From Clostridium sp. CMCC3677 (lineage in GTDB: Bacteria; Bacillota; Clostridia; Clostridiales; Clostridiaceae): a stretch of DNA of 64,000 nucleotides. Positions 1 to 8,101 of this stretch are shown here, piece by piece (within the stretch, counting starts at the first letter, position 1; each line of letters starts with the position of its first letter). The DNA lies in assembly GCF_023845585.1 (NCBI RefSeq), contig NZ_JAMQHS010000006.1, forward strand, positions 124,001 through 188,000, given 5' to 3'. The notes under the pieces were generated by a model. That model was given only the letters and a program-made list of their open reading frames with translations. It made no database searches and was not told where the DNA came from. Made by a program: the position numbers and the translations under genes.

Positions 1-1558
1 CTATTTTATTATTTATTGTTATTATAGGTTCCAAATTTATAAGTTCATCATTAATATAAATAGTTATAGAATTTATATTTTCAATATAATCACGTACTTT
101 AGGACTCGCATTATTACCATTCTTAGCATATTGTACTTCTATATTATCATTAGCCTTAACTTCTGTTTCTAATGCAGATTCATTTCCATTTATAAATATC
201 TTAGCACTAGTTCCATATTCTCCAAATACAATTCTTTTACGTCCATTATATTTAAATCTTATACTCTTTCCATTTTTAGCTATAAGTAATGAGGGATTAA
301 TTCCCGCTTGAAGTAATACATCCATAACTGTATGCTTGTGAGAATTAAATAAACTAACAGGTGTATCATTTAATATAACATCAATAAAATCTGTACCTAA
401 ATTTCTTAATGCTATAAGTCCTATTCCTAGTACTGTAACCCCTGCTGATCCCAAGGAATTATCAGATATGCATTCTGTAATAGCATTTCTATCTTTAATT
501 GCAATTCTTTGAGGTGGTAAATTTAAATTCACACTTATACATTCTAATAGTCTAGGTGTATGTGCCCCTCCACCAACTAAAAATACAGCACTTGGAGACT
601 TTCCACCATTTAATTCTAAAATCTTACTTGAAATCTCTTCTGATATCTTTTTTACTGATGGATCAATTAATTTAATAATATTTGATGATAAAATTGTATT
701 TTCAAGGCCTAACACATCAGTATAAACAATTTCTTTAGATTCATTTACAGACTTTTTTATAAATTCTGCTGTATTAAAATCAACTAAATACTCTTGTGCT
801 ATTATTTCAGTAACTTCATCTCCAGCCATGGGTACCATACCATATGCAGATATTGTTTCTTTATTACTTATTGCTATATCTGATGTTCCCGCACCAACAT
901 CTATAAGAGCAATATTTAATAACCTTAAATTTTTAGGTATAGCAGCTTCTATTGCTGCAATAGGTTCTAATGTTAAATTAGTTACTTTTAAATTTACCTT
1001 ATTCATTACAGAATAAAGAGAATCAATGACAGATCTCGGTAAAAATGTTGCTATTACTTCTGCTTCAATAGTTTTCCCCTTATGTCCTATTAAATTAGAT
1101 ATAACAAAGCCATTTAAATAAAAGCTTTTAACAGAATAACCAACACAATATAATTTTCCATCAGCACTATTATCTATTTCTTCTTCTGCATTTTTAACAA
1201 CACTAAGTTCTAAACTCCTTACAATTTCCTTATCAATTTCTTGATCTTCATCTATTTCTATTTCTGCCCTTGAATTTACAGTTCTTAAAAATCTCCCAGC
1301 AGCTGCTATGGATACTTCTGTAAGTGTAATTTCTATTTTCTCTTCTAATACTCTTTTCACTTTTTCAACCACAGAAGCAACTAAATTAATATCATGAATT
1401 TGACCATCTACCATGGCTCTTTCTTCATGTTCCATATATTCTTCACATACTACTTCAAATTTTTTATCTCTTATTATCCCTACAGTTCCTATTATAGATC
1501 TTGTTCCTATATCTAATGAAAAAATTATATCTTTAGGATTAAAATTTTTTAACTCCAT
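1..1558 (-). CDS. FtsA/DnaK-fold ATPase (cell division FtsA-domain protein), 3' end outside window
   Basis: The reading frame is open from the ATG at 1556-1558 to the window edge, about 519 residues. The N-terminus reads FSLDIGTRSIIG (phosphate-1 loop of the actin/Hsp70 fold, about residues 13-24). LVDVGAGTSDIAI near residue 215 is the phosphate-2 loop, and FLVGGGAHTPRL near residue 330 matches the adenosine motif. The order fits FtsA/PilM-like ATPases, and the length beyond a standard FtsA core fits the longer clostridial FtsA-domain proteins with a C-terminal extension. A role at the membrane in division or envelope assembly is inferred from family only. The C-terminus is missing, so the call stays at family level. 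Confidence 0.75.
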   Translation of the reverse strand, partial: MELKNFNPKDIIFSLDIGTRSIIGTVGIIRDKKFEVVCEEYMEHEERAMVDGQIHDINLVASVVEKVKRVLEEKIEITLTEVSIAAAGRFLRTVNSRAEIEIDEDQEIDKEIVRSLELSVVKNAEEEIDNSADGKLYCVGYSVKSFYLNGFVISNLIGHKGKTIEAEVIATFLPRSVIDSLYSVMNKVNLKVTNLTLEPIAAIEAAIPKNLRLLNIALIDVGAGTSDIAISNKETISAYGMVPMAGDEVTEIIAQEYLVDFNTAEFIKKSVNESKEIVYTDVLGLENTILSSNIIKLIDPSVKKISEEISSKILELNGGKSPSAVFLVGGGAHTPRLLECISVNLNLPPQRIAIKDRNAITECISDNSLGSAGVTVLGIGLIALRNLGTDFIDVILNDTPVSLFNSHKHTVMDVLLQAGINPSLLIAKNGKSIRFKYNGRKRIVFGEYGTSAKIFINGNESALETEVKANDNIEVQYAKNGNNASPKVRDYIENINSITIYINDELINLEPIITINNKI

Positions 1559-1755
1559 CTAAACACAACCTTTATCGTACAAATTTAGTAATTATTCCTC
1601 TTAAATATACTATAAATTATATATTATAATCTAATCACATTCAATTAATCATAATTCTCACAATTTCTTTATTATCCAAATAATTATACTATATATTTCA
1701 TAAAAGTTATAATAAAATAAAATTATACAAAATATTATTATTTTTTTGCATGAAA

Positions 1756-1799
1756 ATAAGCATAAAAATGAAGTATTAAAACTCCATTCTTATGCTTAT
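1756..1799. terminator. Hairpin, probable terminator of the 39-aa ORF
   Basis: An inverted repeat with arms ATAAGCATAA..ATG / CAT..TTATGCTTAT closes immediately at the stop codon of the small minus-strand gene. T-rich DNA follows on both sides, so it may also stop transcription in the other direction. Confidence 0.5.
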
Positions 1800-1915
1800 T
1801 TAATTTTATTTTTCTTATATTTTTCTCGTTCTTCTTTTGGATTTATTATTTTACCAACTGCAATGAGTATAACTGCTGCTAAAATTAATATAACAATCCA
1901 TAATTTAACATTCAT
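1796..1915 (-). CDS. 39-aa single-span membrane peptide, function unknown
   Basis: A short minus-strand frame starts at ATG 1913-1915 with AAGGTGAT seven bases upstream. It encodes an N-terminal hydrophobic stretch (about residues 4-21, LWIVILILAAVILIAVG) and a highly charged tail (PKEEREKYKKNKIK). This is a typical single-TM small protein with a positive-inside C-terminus. The stop falls inside a hairpin terminator, which supports a real transcription unit. No family was recognised. The opposite-strand frame here has no ribosome site and is rejected. Confidence 0.55.
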   Translation of the reverse strand: MNVKLWIVILILAAVILIAVGKIINPKEEREKYKKNKIK

Positions 1916-2127
1916 AACGAAATCACCTTATCTCTCAATATAATGCATAAATCATAAATATTTATCTAAAAGTATATATTCTATAAATTAATATAAAATC
2001 CTTTAAAATAATATTAACTAAATATATAACTATTTATTACAAATAATTTATTCTATTATTCTTTAACATTTTTTACTTTAGCAAGAAAGCAGAGGCATAT
2101 AAAAACAATATTTTATTTACAAAACTA

Positions 2128-4134
2128 TTAAACAATCTTTTGTATTAAATTATTTTCTGCTAATACCTTTAAAGAAAAACTTCTAATAATTCCATCTTTA
2201 AAATTTATAGTAACTTTATCATCTTCAATTGATTCTATTTTACCTAAGCCATAAGTCTTTTGCATTATATCATCACCTATTTTATATCCATAAGTATCCT
2301 TAGGCAGTTTGTCAAATCCTGATTCACCTATAAATCTAGATATTTCCTTAAATTGTCCTCTTCTATTCCTTGGTGCAAATAAATAAAGATTATCTATTGT
2401 TCTTGTTATTCCAACATAAAAAAGTCTTCTTTCTTCTTCTATGTTTTCTTCTTTGCTAGAGGAATGTGGAATAGTATCTTCATTACAATTTATAAGATAT
2501 ACATTTTTAAATTCCATGCCCTTTACTCCATGAATTGTACTAAGTATTACTCCTTCTCTTTGATTTTTATTTTTACTTTCTTCTATTTCATTACTTACAT
2601 TTTCAATGTGAACTAAAAAATCAAATATATTTTTAAATCCTTCTGCGGATAATTTGAATTCTTCAATTACTTCTTCTAAATCATCTAAGTTCTGACTAAA
2701 TCTTTCGCAATAAGATTTCAAATAATCTATATATTCTAGATCCATAACTATATATGAAATTGCAGAACCTAAAGAAACTTTATTTAAATAATTAAAGTCT
2801 TTCTTTAATTCATCCAGCTTCTTTCTTTGAAATGGTGGAGTATCATCTTTGTTTATTAATATATCAATCAAATTTTCCTGTATAGTATACTTTCTCACAT
2901 AATCTATATTGTGCTTACTTATATATCTAAATGGTTTATTTATAATCTTTAGAAAACTCTCTTTATCAAAGGGGTTTACAACAAATTTTAAATAAGCTAT
3001 CAAATCTTTACATATAAAATGTTCAAAAAAATTATATTGTCTATCTAACAATTTAAATGGAATATGATTTTTAGTAAATGCATCTATAACACTCATAGCT
3101 TCCATATTAGTTCTATAAAGAACAGCATTTTCTTCATATTCTATATTATATTTTTTTTCATTTTTAATTAAATCTACTAAAATATCCCCTTGAGACTTTT
3201 CGTTATAAGGAGTATAGAATTTGATTATTCCATTTTCTTTTTTATTAGATAATATTTTTTTATTATTTCTTTCTTTATTAAACTTTATTAATGCCTTAGA
3301 CTTTTCAACTATATTATCTTTACTTCTATAATTAATCGATAAATAATGTTTTTTACTATCTTTAAATATCTCATCAAAAGTAACCATATACATTGGTCTA
3401 GACCCTCTAAATGAATAAATACACTGATCTTCATCTCCAACAGCAAATAAAGAATTATCTTCACCATAATTTATTAATTTTAAAAATTCAATTTGTAACT
3501 CATCACAATCTTGAAATTCATCAACTAGAATATATTTAAATAATTTTCTATAATAACTTAATGCCTTTTCATTATTTTCAAGTAATTCTAACGCTTCTAT
3601 GGCTAAATCGTCAAAATCTATTTTTCCATGCTCTTTTTTATAATATTCATAACATTCTAAAGCATCTTCAAATATTTCTCTAGATACAGATGGTTTGAAA
3701 TCACTCAGTCTTATTCTTGAAGTTTTATATAATGATATATTATTTAAAACTTCTTTAATTTTATCTTCATTAATGTCATCAAAATACTTTGTTAACACTT
3801 TATTTATAAGCTTGTTTACAATACTTCCATCTATTATATCTATACTTTTCCCTGTTCTTAAAAGAATTTTGTAAAAGAGTCCATGAAATGTGCCAAAGAA
3901 TGGTGATATATTTTGTTTAAATCTATTTTCATATCTTTCTTTCATGTTTTTAGCTGCTGCTTTAGTAAATGTAATTACTATTATACGTCCATTACTAACT
4001 TTTAGTTTATTAACTAAATAATATATTCTGTTAATTATTACAGTAGTTTTTCCAGATCCAGGAGCTGCAATAATTAATGCATTTTTATCCTTAGTTATCA
4101 CTGCTTCATTTTGATATATATCCAGATTATACAT
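2128..4134 (-). CDS. UvrD/PcrA-type SF1 DNA helicase
   Basis: This is a 3'-5' ATP-dependent DNA helicase of superfamily 1A. Motifs in order are the Walker A APGSGKTT (residues 24-31), DEFQD (motif II, about 208), GDEDQCIYSFRG (motif III, about 235), NYRS (motif IV), TIHGVKGMEF (motif V, about 535) and RRLFYVGITR (motif VI, about 572). The C-terminal 60 residues, with YKIGDDIMQKTYGLGKI, resemble the Tudor-like tail of PcrA/UvrD. At 668 aa it is shorter than PcrA (about 720-750), so it may be a second, shorter UvrD paralog. Start ATG has AGGAAG upstream. It stands alone, divergent from the NAPRTase gene. Confidence 0.85.
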   Translation of the reverse strand: MYNLDIYQNEAVITKDKNALIIAAPGSGKTTVIINRIYYLVNKLKVSNGRIIVITFTKAAAKNMKERYENRFKQNISPFFGTFHGLFYKILLRTGKSIDIIDGSIVNKLINKVLTKYFDDINEDKIKEVLNNISLYKTSRIRLSDFKPSVSREIFEDALECYEYYKKEHGKIDFDDLAIEALELLENNEKALSYYRKLFKYILVDEFQDCDELQIEFLKLINYGEDNSLFAVGDEDQCIYSFRGSRPMYMVTFDEIFKDSKKHYLSINYRSKDNIVEKSKALIKFNKERNNKKILSNKKENGIIKFYTPYNEKSQGDILVDLIKNEKKYNIEYEENAVLYRTNMEAMSVIDAFTKNHIPFKLLDRQYNFFEHFICKDLIAYLKFVVNPFDKESFLKIINKPFRYISKHNIDYVRKYTIQENLIDILINKDDTPPFQRKKLDELKKDFNYLNKVSLGSAISYIVMDLEYIDYLKSYCERFSQNLDDLEEVIEEFKLSAEGFKNIFDFLVHIENVSNEIEESKNKNQREGVILSTIHGVKGMEFKNVYLINCNEDTIPHSSSKEENIEEERRLFYVGITRTIDNLYLFAPRNRRGQFKEISRFIGESGFDKLPKDTYGYKIGDDIMQKTYGLGKIESIEDDKVTINFKDGIIRSFSLKVLAENNLIQKIV

Positions 4135-4317
4135 TAACTTCCTCTTTCCTTACTTAATTCTTGAATTATTATATAATAACGCAATAAATAACTATATTGT
4201 AATAATTATATTATAGATGTACAATAATTTTATTATATACTTTTATAGATACTTTCACAAACTATAGGTAGATAACTTAATTATAGTATTGTGAACTTTA
4301 CTTAAAGGAGACTATTC

Positions 4318-5796
4318 ATGGAAAATAAATTTAATGTTAGATACGAGAGAAATCTTACAATGTTAGTAGATTTTTATGAATTGACTATGGGAAATGGTTA
4401 TTTCAATAAAAATCTTCAAAATAAAATTGCATATTTTGATATGTTCTTTAGAAGAGTTCCTGATGGCGGTGGTTATTGTATCATGGCTGGAGTTGAACAA
4501 TTAATAGAATACTTAAATAATTTAAAATTTACTGATGAAGACATTATGTATTTAAAAAATAAAAATATTTTTTCAGAAGATTTTCTTAAATATTTAAGAG
4601 ATTTTAAATTTAGTTGTGATGTTTGGGCTATTCCAGAAGGAAATCCAGTATTTCCAAATGAGCCATTAGTAACAGTAAAAGGTCCTGTAATCCAAGCACA
4701 ACTTGTAGAAACAATGATACTTTTAACTATAAACCATCAAACATTAATAGCAACAAAAGCTAACAGGATTTGTAGAGCTGCTGGTAATCGTTCTGTAATG
4801 GAGTTTGGTTCTAGAAGAGCTCAAGGATATGATGGTGCTATTTATGGTGCTAGAGCTGCAATGATAGGTGGATGTGATTCAACAGCATGTACTATTTCAG
4901 ATAAAATGTTTAATATTCCTGCTGTAGGTACAATGGCTCATAGCTGGGTACAACTATTTGACAATGAATATGAAGCATTTAAATCATGGGCTGAACTTTA
5001 TCCAGATAATTGCTTATTATTAATAGATACTTATAATGTTATAAAATCTGGTATCCCTAATGCAATAAAAGTTTTTGATGAAATATTAAAACCACTGGGA
5101 AAAAGACCTACGGGTATTAGAATAGATTCTGGTGATATAACCTATTTAACTAAGCGTTGTAGACAAATGCTAGATGAAGCTGGATACGATGATTGTAAAA
5201 TAGTAATCTCAAACTCACTAGACGAACATATAATTAGAGATGTACTAGAGCAAGGCGCTTGTATAGATTCATTTGGTGTAGGTGAAAGATTAATAACTGC
5301 AAAATCAGAGCCTGTATTTGGTGGTGTTTATAAATTAGTAGCTATAGAAAACGATAATGAACTAGTACCTAAAATTAAAATCAGTGAAAATGATGAAAAA
5401 ATAACCAATCCTGGTTTTAAAAAAGTAATTAGAATTTTTGATAAATCTTCTCATAAAGCTTTAGCTGACCTAATAGCTTTAAAGAATGAACAAGTGGATG
5501 AAAGTAAAACATTGACTATATTTGATCCCGTTCATACTTGGAAGAGAAAAAAATTAAAAAATTACTATGCTAAAGAGCTTCAAGTTCAGTTATTTGATAG
5601 TGGCAATTGTATTTATGAATCACCTAGTGTGCTTGCAATTAGAGATTTTGCTAAAAATGAAACAAATAAATTATGGTCTGAAGTTCTTAGATTTGAAAAT
5701 CCACATACTTACTATGTAGATTTATCTGAAAATCTATGGGCATTAAAGCAATCACTTCTTCATAAATATACTAAATCATATGAAACTCAAGATTAA
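4318..5796 (+). CDS. pncB: Nicotinate phosphoribosyltransferase
   Basis: It converts nicotinate plus PRPP to nicotinate mononucleotide in NAD salvage. The 492-aa length and the motifs LVDFYELTMGNGY, FGSRRAQGYDGA, GTMAHSW and GIRIDSGDITYLTKR are those of the Gram-positive NAPRTase family. Start ATG at 4318 has AAAGGAG nine bases upstream. It is monocistronic, divergent from the helicase gene. The stop codon is immediately followed by a 42-bp MITE-like element and then a bidirectional terminator. Confidence 0.95.
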   Translation: MENKFNVRYERNLTMLVDFYELTMGNGYFNKNLQNKIAYFDMFFRRVPDGGGYCIMAGVEQLIEYLNNLKFTDEDIMYLKNKNIFSEDFLKYLRDFKFSCDVWAIPEGNPVFPNEPLVTVKGPVIQAQLVETMILLTINHQTLIATKANRICRAAGNRSVMEFGSRRAQGYDGAIYGARAAMIGGCDSTACTISDKMFNIPAVGTMAHSWVQLFDNEYEAFKSWAELYPDNCLLLIDTYNVIKSGIPNAIKVFDEILKPLGKRPTGIRIDSGDITYLTKRCRQMLDEAGYDDCKIVISNSLDEHIIRDVLEQGACIDSFGVGERLITAKSEPVFGGVYKLVAIENDNELVPKIKISENDEKITNPGFKKVIRIFDKSSHKALADLIALKNEQVDESKTLTIFDPVHTWKRKKLKNYYAKELQVQLFDSGNCIYESPSVLAIRDFAKNETNKLWSEVLRFENPHTYYVDLSENLWALKQSLLHKYTKSYETQD

Positions 5797-5802
5797 TCAT
5801 TA

Positions 5803-5844
5803 TGCTCTGTTTTAGCATAATGTTGATGTATTTAAAACAGATCC
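5803..5844. mobile_element. Minimal (42-bp) MITE-like palindrome, family A
   Basis: The arms GCTCTGTTTTA and TAAAACAGATC, with a GTTGATG core, match the terminal repeats of the larger elements at 40195, 53984 and 56700. The flanks are AATCATTA (5795-5802) and AATTATTA (5845-5852), 7 of 8 identical, which fits a slightly decayed 8-bp target duplication. The left duplication overlaps the pncB stop codon, so insertion happened exactly at the end of that gene. This is the smallest member seen, essentially two ends joined. Confidence 0.6.
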
Positions 5845-5863
5845 AATTATTAGGCACAATCAA

Positions 5864-5906
5864 AAAAATATCCTATATTTTTAACTTTAAATATAGGATA
5901 TTTTTT
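5864..5906. terminator. Bidirectional terminator between pncB and the 68-aa gene
   Basis: The stem AAATATCCTATATTT / AAATATAGGATATTT has A6-7 on the left and T6 on the right, so it can terminate the converging plus and minus genes. Confidence 0.85.
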
Positions 5907-5913
5907 ATGCTAA

Positions 5914-6120
5914 CTAATAGTTACTTTCATCATTATAAATAGATTTTTTTAAAAAGCTATATTCTTCTTTTATTATATCTTTGAAATTTATTCTATTTAC
6001 TGATAAGTATTCTTTAAAAATACATTGTCCATCATCTTCAATATCACTTGTTAACATTGGACATGAATCATAACATTCATGATACTCCTTAGAACTTGAC
6101 CAAAATGGACACTTACCCAT
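5914..6120 (-). CDS. 68-aa Cys-containing protein, unknown
   Basis: A small soluble protein with five cysteines in the pattern GKCPFW, ECYDSCP and QCIF, which suggests a small metal site or disulfides. It ends in an acidic/aromatic helix. I do not recognise the family. GGGTG lies upstream of the ATG, and the bidirectional terminator at 5864-5906 closes it, so a real gene is likely. The upstream 280 bases (6121-6401) hold only AT-rich DNA and the terminator of the next gene. Confidence 0.6.
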   Translation of the reverse strand: MGKCPFWSSSKEYHECYDSCPMLTSDIEDDGQCIFKEYLSVNRINFKDIIKEEYSFLKKSIYNDESNY

Positions 6121-6362
6121 AAACTCACACCCTTTTTTTGTAAGAAATTGTTTCCATCAGACTCATTATATTATAAAATATAACAAAAATAAAGTTTTTT
6201 AGCATTTTTACATATTTTTATAATATTTTTCTTTTTTTCTTTCTATTTATAAAAATATCTTAATGTTCAAAGCTATATAAAATTAACATTTATATAACCT
6301 TTATCTAAACATAATGTAATTTTTTCAAATTAAAAACTCTCTATTTCTTCTATAAAAAAATA

Positions 6363-6395
6363 AAGCTATACTATTAAAAATTAATAGTATAGCTT
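6363..6395 (-). terminator. Terminator of first 105-aa paralog
   Basis: AAGCTATACTATT / AATAGTATAGCTT stem followed on the minus strand by a T-rich run. Confidence 0.8.
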
Positions 6396-6401
6396 AAACT
6401 T

Positions 6402-6719
6402 CTAATTATTTTTATTTACTGTTATATTTATGATTTCATTTTGGAATGCTTTCAACAATGCCTTTTCTAATACCTTTTGGTTATCAAAGTTTTCTATATC
6501 TTTGCATACTGCAAATACCTTATTAGTCTCACCTTTGAAATTCATATAAGTTAAAGTTACATTTGGTTTATCATACTCTACATCTATAACTTTTATCCCC
6601 CAAGATATCTGAGCAAAATCATCTTTTATATTTAATTGATTTAGTTCTTTTATCTTTTTTACTTCTTTACTTGGATCTGTAATTATTATTAATTCGTCTC
6701 CAACTTTATATTTTCCCAT
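6402..6719 (-). CDS. 105-aa protein of unknown function, paralog 1
   Basis: It starts at the ATG 6717-6719 (MGKYKVGDELIII), which has AAGGAGG nine bases upstream and aligns with the start of the neighbouring paralog. The frame can be extended seven codons further, but without a ribosome site. The sequence is strongly similar to 6967-7284 along its whole length: the block YKVGDELIIxTDPxKE, then WGxKxxDVEYxKPNVTLTY, then LEKALLKAFQNEIINI. The N-terminal KVGDELII followed by beta-rich segments looks like a small beta-barrel, with a C-terminal helix. I do not recognise the family and assign no function. Confidence 0.75.
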   Translation of the reverse strand: MGKYKVGDELIIITDPSKEVKKIKELNQLNIKDDFAQISWGIKVIDVEYDKPNVTLTYMNFKGETNKVFAVCKDIENFDNQKVLEKALLKAFQNEIINITVNKNN

Positions 6720-6858
6720 AACTTTTTCCTCCTTATACATGAGCTGCTTAATTATAAGTAGTTTTTGTATATAACGTTAATTAATTAACAAATATATATT
6801 ATTTTTTATTATTTAATTTTTCTTATTATATCACATATTATATATAATAAAACAAAAA

Positions 6859-6925
6859 AGTGAAAAAACATTAATTTACTTTATGTTAGAAAATTTCTAC
6901 ATGTAATAAATTAATTTTTTTCACT
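6859..6925. terminator. Long palindrome, probable terminator of second paralog
   Basis: Arms AGTGAAAAAACATTAATTTA and the matching AATTAATTTTTTTCACT close over a short loop around 6890. It lies downstream of the 6967-7284 gene on the minus strand and would separate the two paralogs into individual transcripts. Confidence 0.6.
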
Positions 6926-6966
6926 TATAATAAAATTGTGTTCATATATAGTTACTTCTATAAACA

Positions 6967-7284
6967 CTAGCTATTTTTATCAACTGCTATATTTATTATT
7001 TCATTTTGGAAAGCTTTTAATAATGCTTTTTCTAATACCTTTTCGTTATCAAAATTTGCTATATCTTTGCATATTGCAAATACTTTATTTCTTTCACCTT
7101 TAAAATTTATATATGTTAAAGTTACATTAGGCTTATTATATTCTACATCTACAATTTTTACGCCCCATGCTATTTGTGCAAAGTCCCCATCTATTTTTAA
7201 ACAAGTTAACTCTTTTAATTTTTCCATCTCTTTATTAGGATCAGTAACTATTATTAATTCGTCTCCAACTTTATATTTTGCCAT
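6967..7284 (-). CDS. 105-aa protein of unknown function, paralog 2
   Basis: This is a tandem duplicate of 6402-6719, the same length and roughly three-quarters identical by eye, with the first residues MAKYKVGDELIIVTDPNKE. The ATG follows GGAGGAG. Each copy has its own hairpin terminator and about 250 bases of upstream DNA, so they appear to be separately transcribed duplicates rather than one operon. There are no transmembrane segments, signal peptide or recognisable catalytic motif. Confidence 0.75.
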   Translation of the reverse strand: MAKYKVGDELIIVTDPNKEMEKLKELTCLKIDGDFAQIAWGVKIVDVEYNKPNVTLTYINFKGERNKVFAICKDIANFDNEKVLEKALLKAFQNEIINIAVDKNS

Positions 7285-7486
7285 ATCGTACTCCTCCTCT
7301 ATAATAATATAATTTTTAAAATAGATTGTTAATAAATTAACAACTTGTCCTACTTATATTTTAACAGAATTTGATAAAGTATACAATAGGTAATTTACAA
7401 AATATTAATAATATAATATTTTTTATGAATATTTTCCGTATATTTCTTATTATTTAATAATTATTACTACCTATTTCATTATTAAG

Positions 7487-7521
7487 TAATAATAATAATT
7501 GACTTTTAATTATTATTATTA
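7487..7521. promoter_or_regulatory. Perfect 14-bp-arm palindrome over the perR promoter
   Basis: TAATAATAATAATT, a 7-base spacer GACTTTT, then the exact reverse complement. It overlaps the -35 box and fills the space up to the -10 box, the classic position for a repressor. PerR autoregulates in other Firmicutes, and its known box is an AT-rich inverted repeat, so autoregulation is a reasonable inference. Confidence 0.6.
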
Positions 7522-7527
7522 TATACT
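7499..7527 (+). promoter_or_regulatory. Sigma-A promoter of perR
   Basis: TTGACT (7499-7504), a 17-base spacer, then TATACT (7522-7527). This would start transcription about 15 bases before the ribosome site. Confidence 0.75.
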
Positions 7528-7551
7528 TTTAATATATTACAATAAACGGAG

Positions 7552-7977
7552 GTGTTTACAATTAACGAAATAGCTTTAATTTTCAAAGAAAAAAAGCTTA
7601 AATTGACACCACAAAGATTAGCTGTATATAATTATTTATTAGGCACTGCATCACACCCATCTGCCGAAATTATATATAAAGCTATTCATGAGCAATATCC
7701 AACCATGAGTTTAGCTACTGTATATAAAACACTAAAAACTTTAGTAGATGTAGGACTTATCCAAGAAATTAATGTTGGGGAAGGAAATTTCAGATATGAT
7801 AGAAATCCTAATTCACACCCACATATACAATGTTTAACTTGTGGAAGAATTGATGACTTTGAAGATTTAAACTTGGATTATATTAATCAATTAGCAGAAG
7901 ATCATTCCAAGTTTACAGTTTGTTATAATAGAGTTTATTTTTATGGATACTGTAAAGATTGTCAACATTTAAAATAA
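7552..7977 (+). CDS. perR: Fur-family peroxide-stress regulator PerR
   Basis: A 141-aa winged-helix repressor. Relative to Bacillus subtilis PerR the regulatory-metal ligands are all present with a two-residue offset: H35, D83, H89, H91 and D102. D83 is typical of PerR rather than Fur or Zur. The structural zinc cysteines are C94, C97, C134 and C137. The known role is sensing peroxide through metal-catalysed His oxidation and derepressing detoxification genes. The start is uncertain. The GTG at 7552 lies inside the ribosome site GGAGGTG (7548-7554). The next spacing-compatible codon is ATT at 7561, a rare start codon, eight bases after GGAGG. No in-frame ATG exists near the N-terminus. Confidence 0.9.
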   Translation: MFTINEIALIFKEKKLKLTPQRLAVYNYLLGTASHPSAEIIYKAIHEQYPTMSLATVYKTLKTLVDVGLIQEINVGEGNFRYDRNPNSHPHIQCLTCGRIDDFEDLNLDYINQLAEDHSKFTVCYNRVYFYGYCKDCQHLK

Positions 7978-7993
7978 TAAAAAAATAAATTAT

Positions 7994-8043
7994 AAATATA
8001 CCCATTTTTATAATCTTAGATTATTAAAAATGGGTATATTTTT
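7994..8043 (+). terminator. Terminator of perR
   Basis: AAATATACCCATTTTTA / TAAAAATGGGTATATTTTTT hairpin ending in T6. Confidence 0.85.
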
Positions 8044-8101
8044 TATAAAGTTAGAATTAAAAAAATATTATGTACATATAATTTAATTGAGGTGATACAT
8101 A

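Noticed and set aside
1746-1943. 65-codon plus-strand frame
   Set aside because: It is antisense to the better-supported 39-aa gene and crosses the hairpin; no ribosome site.
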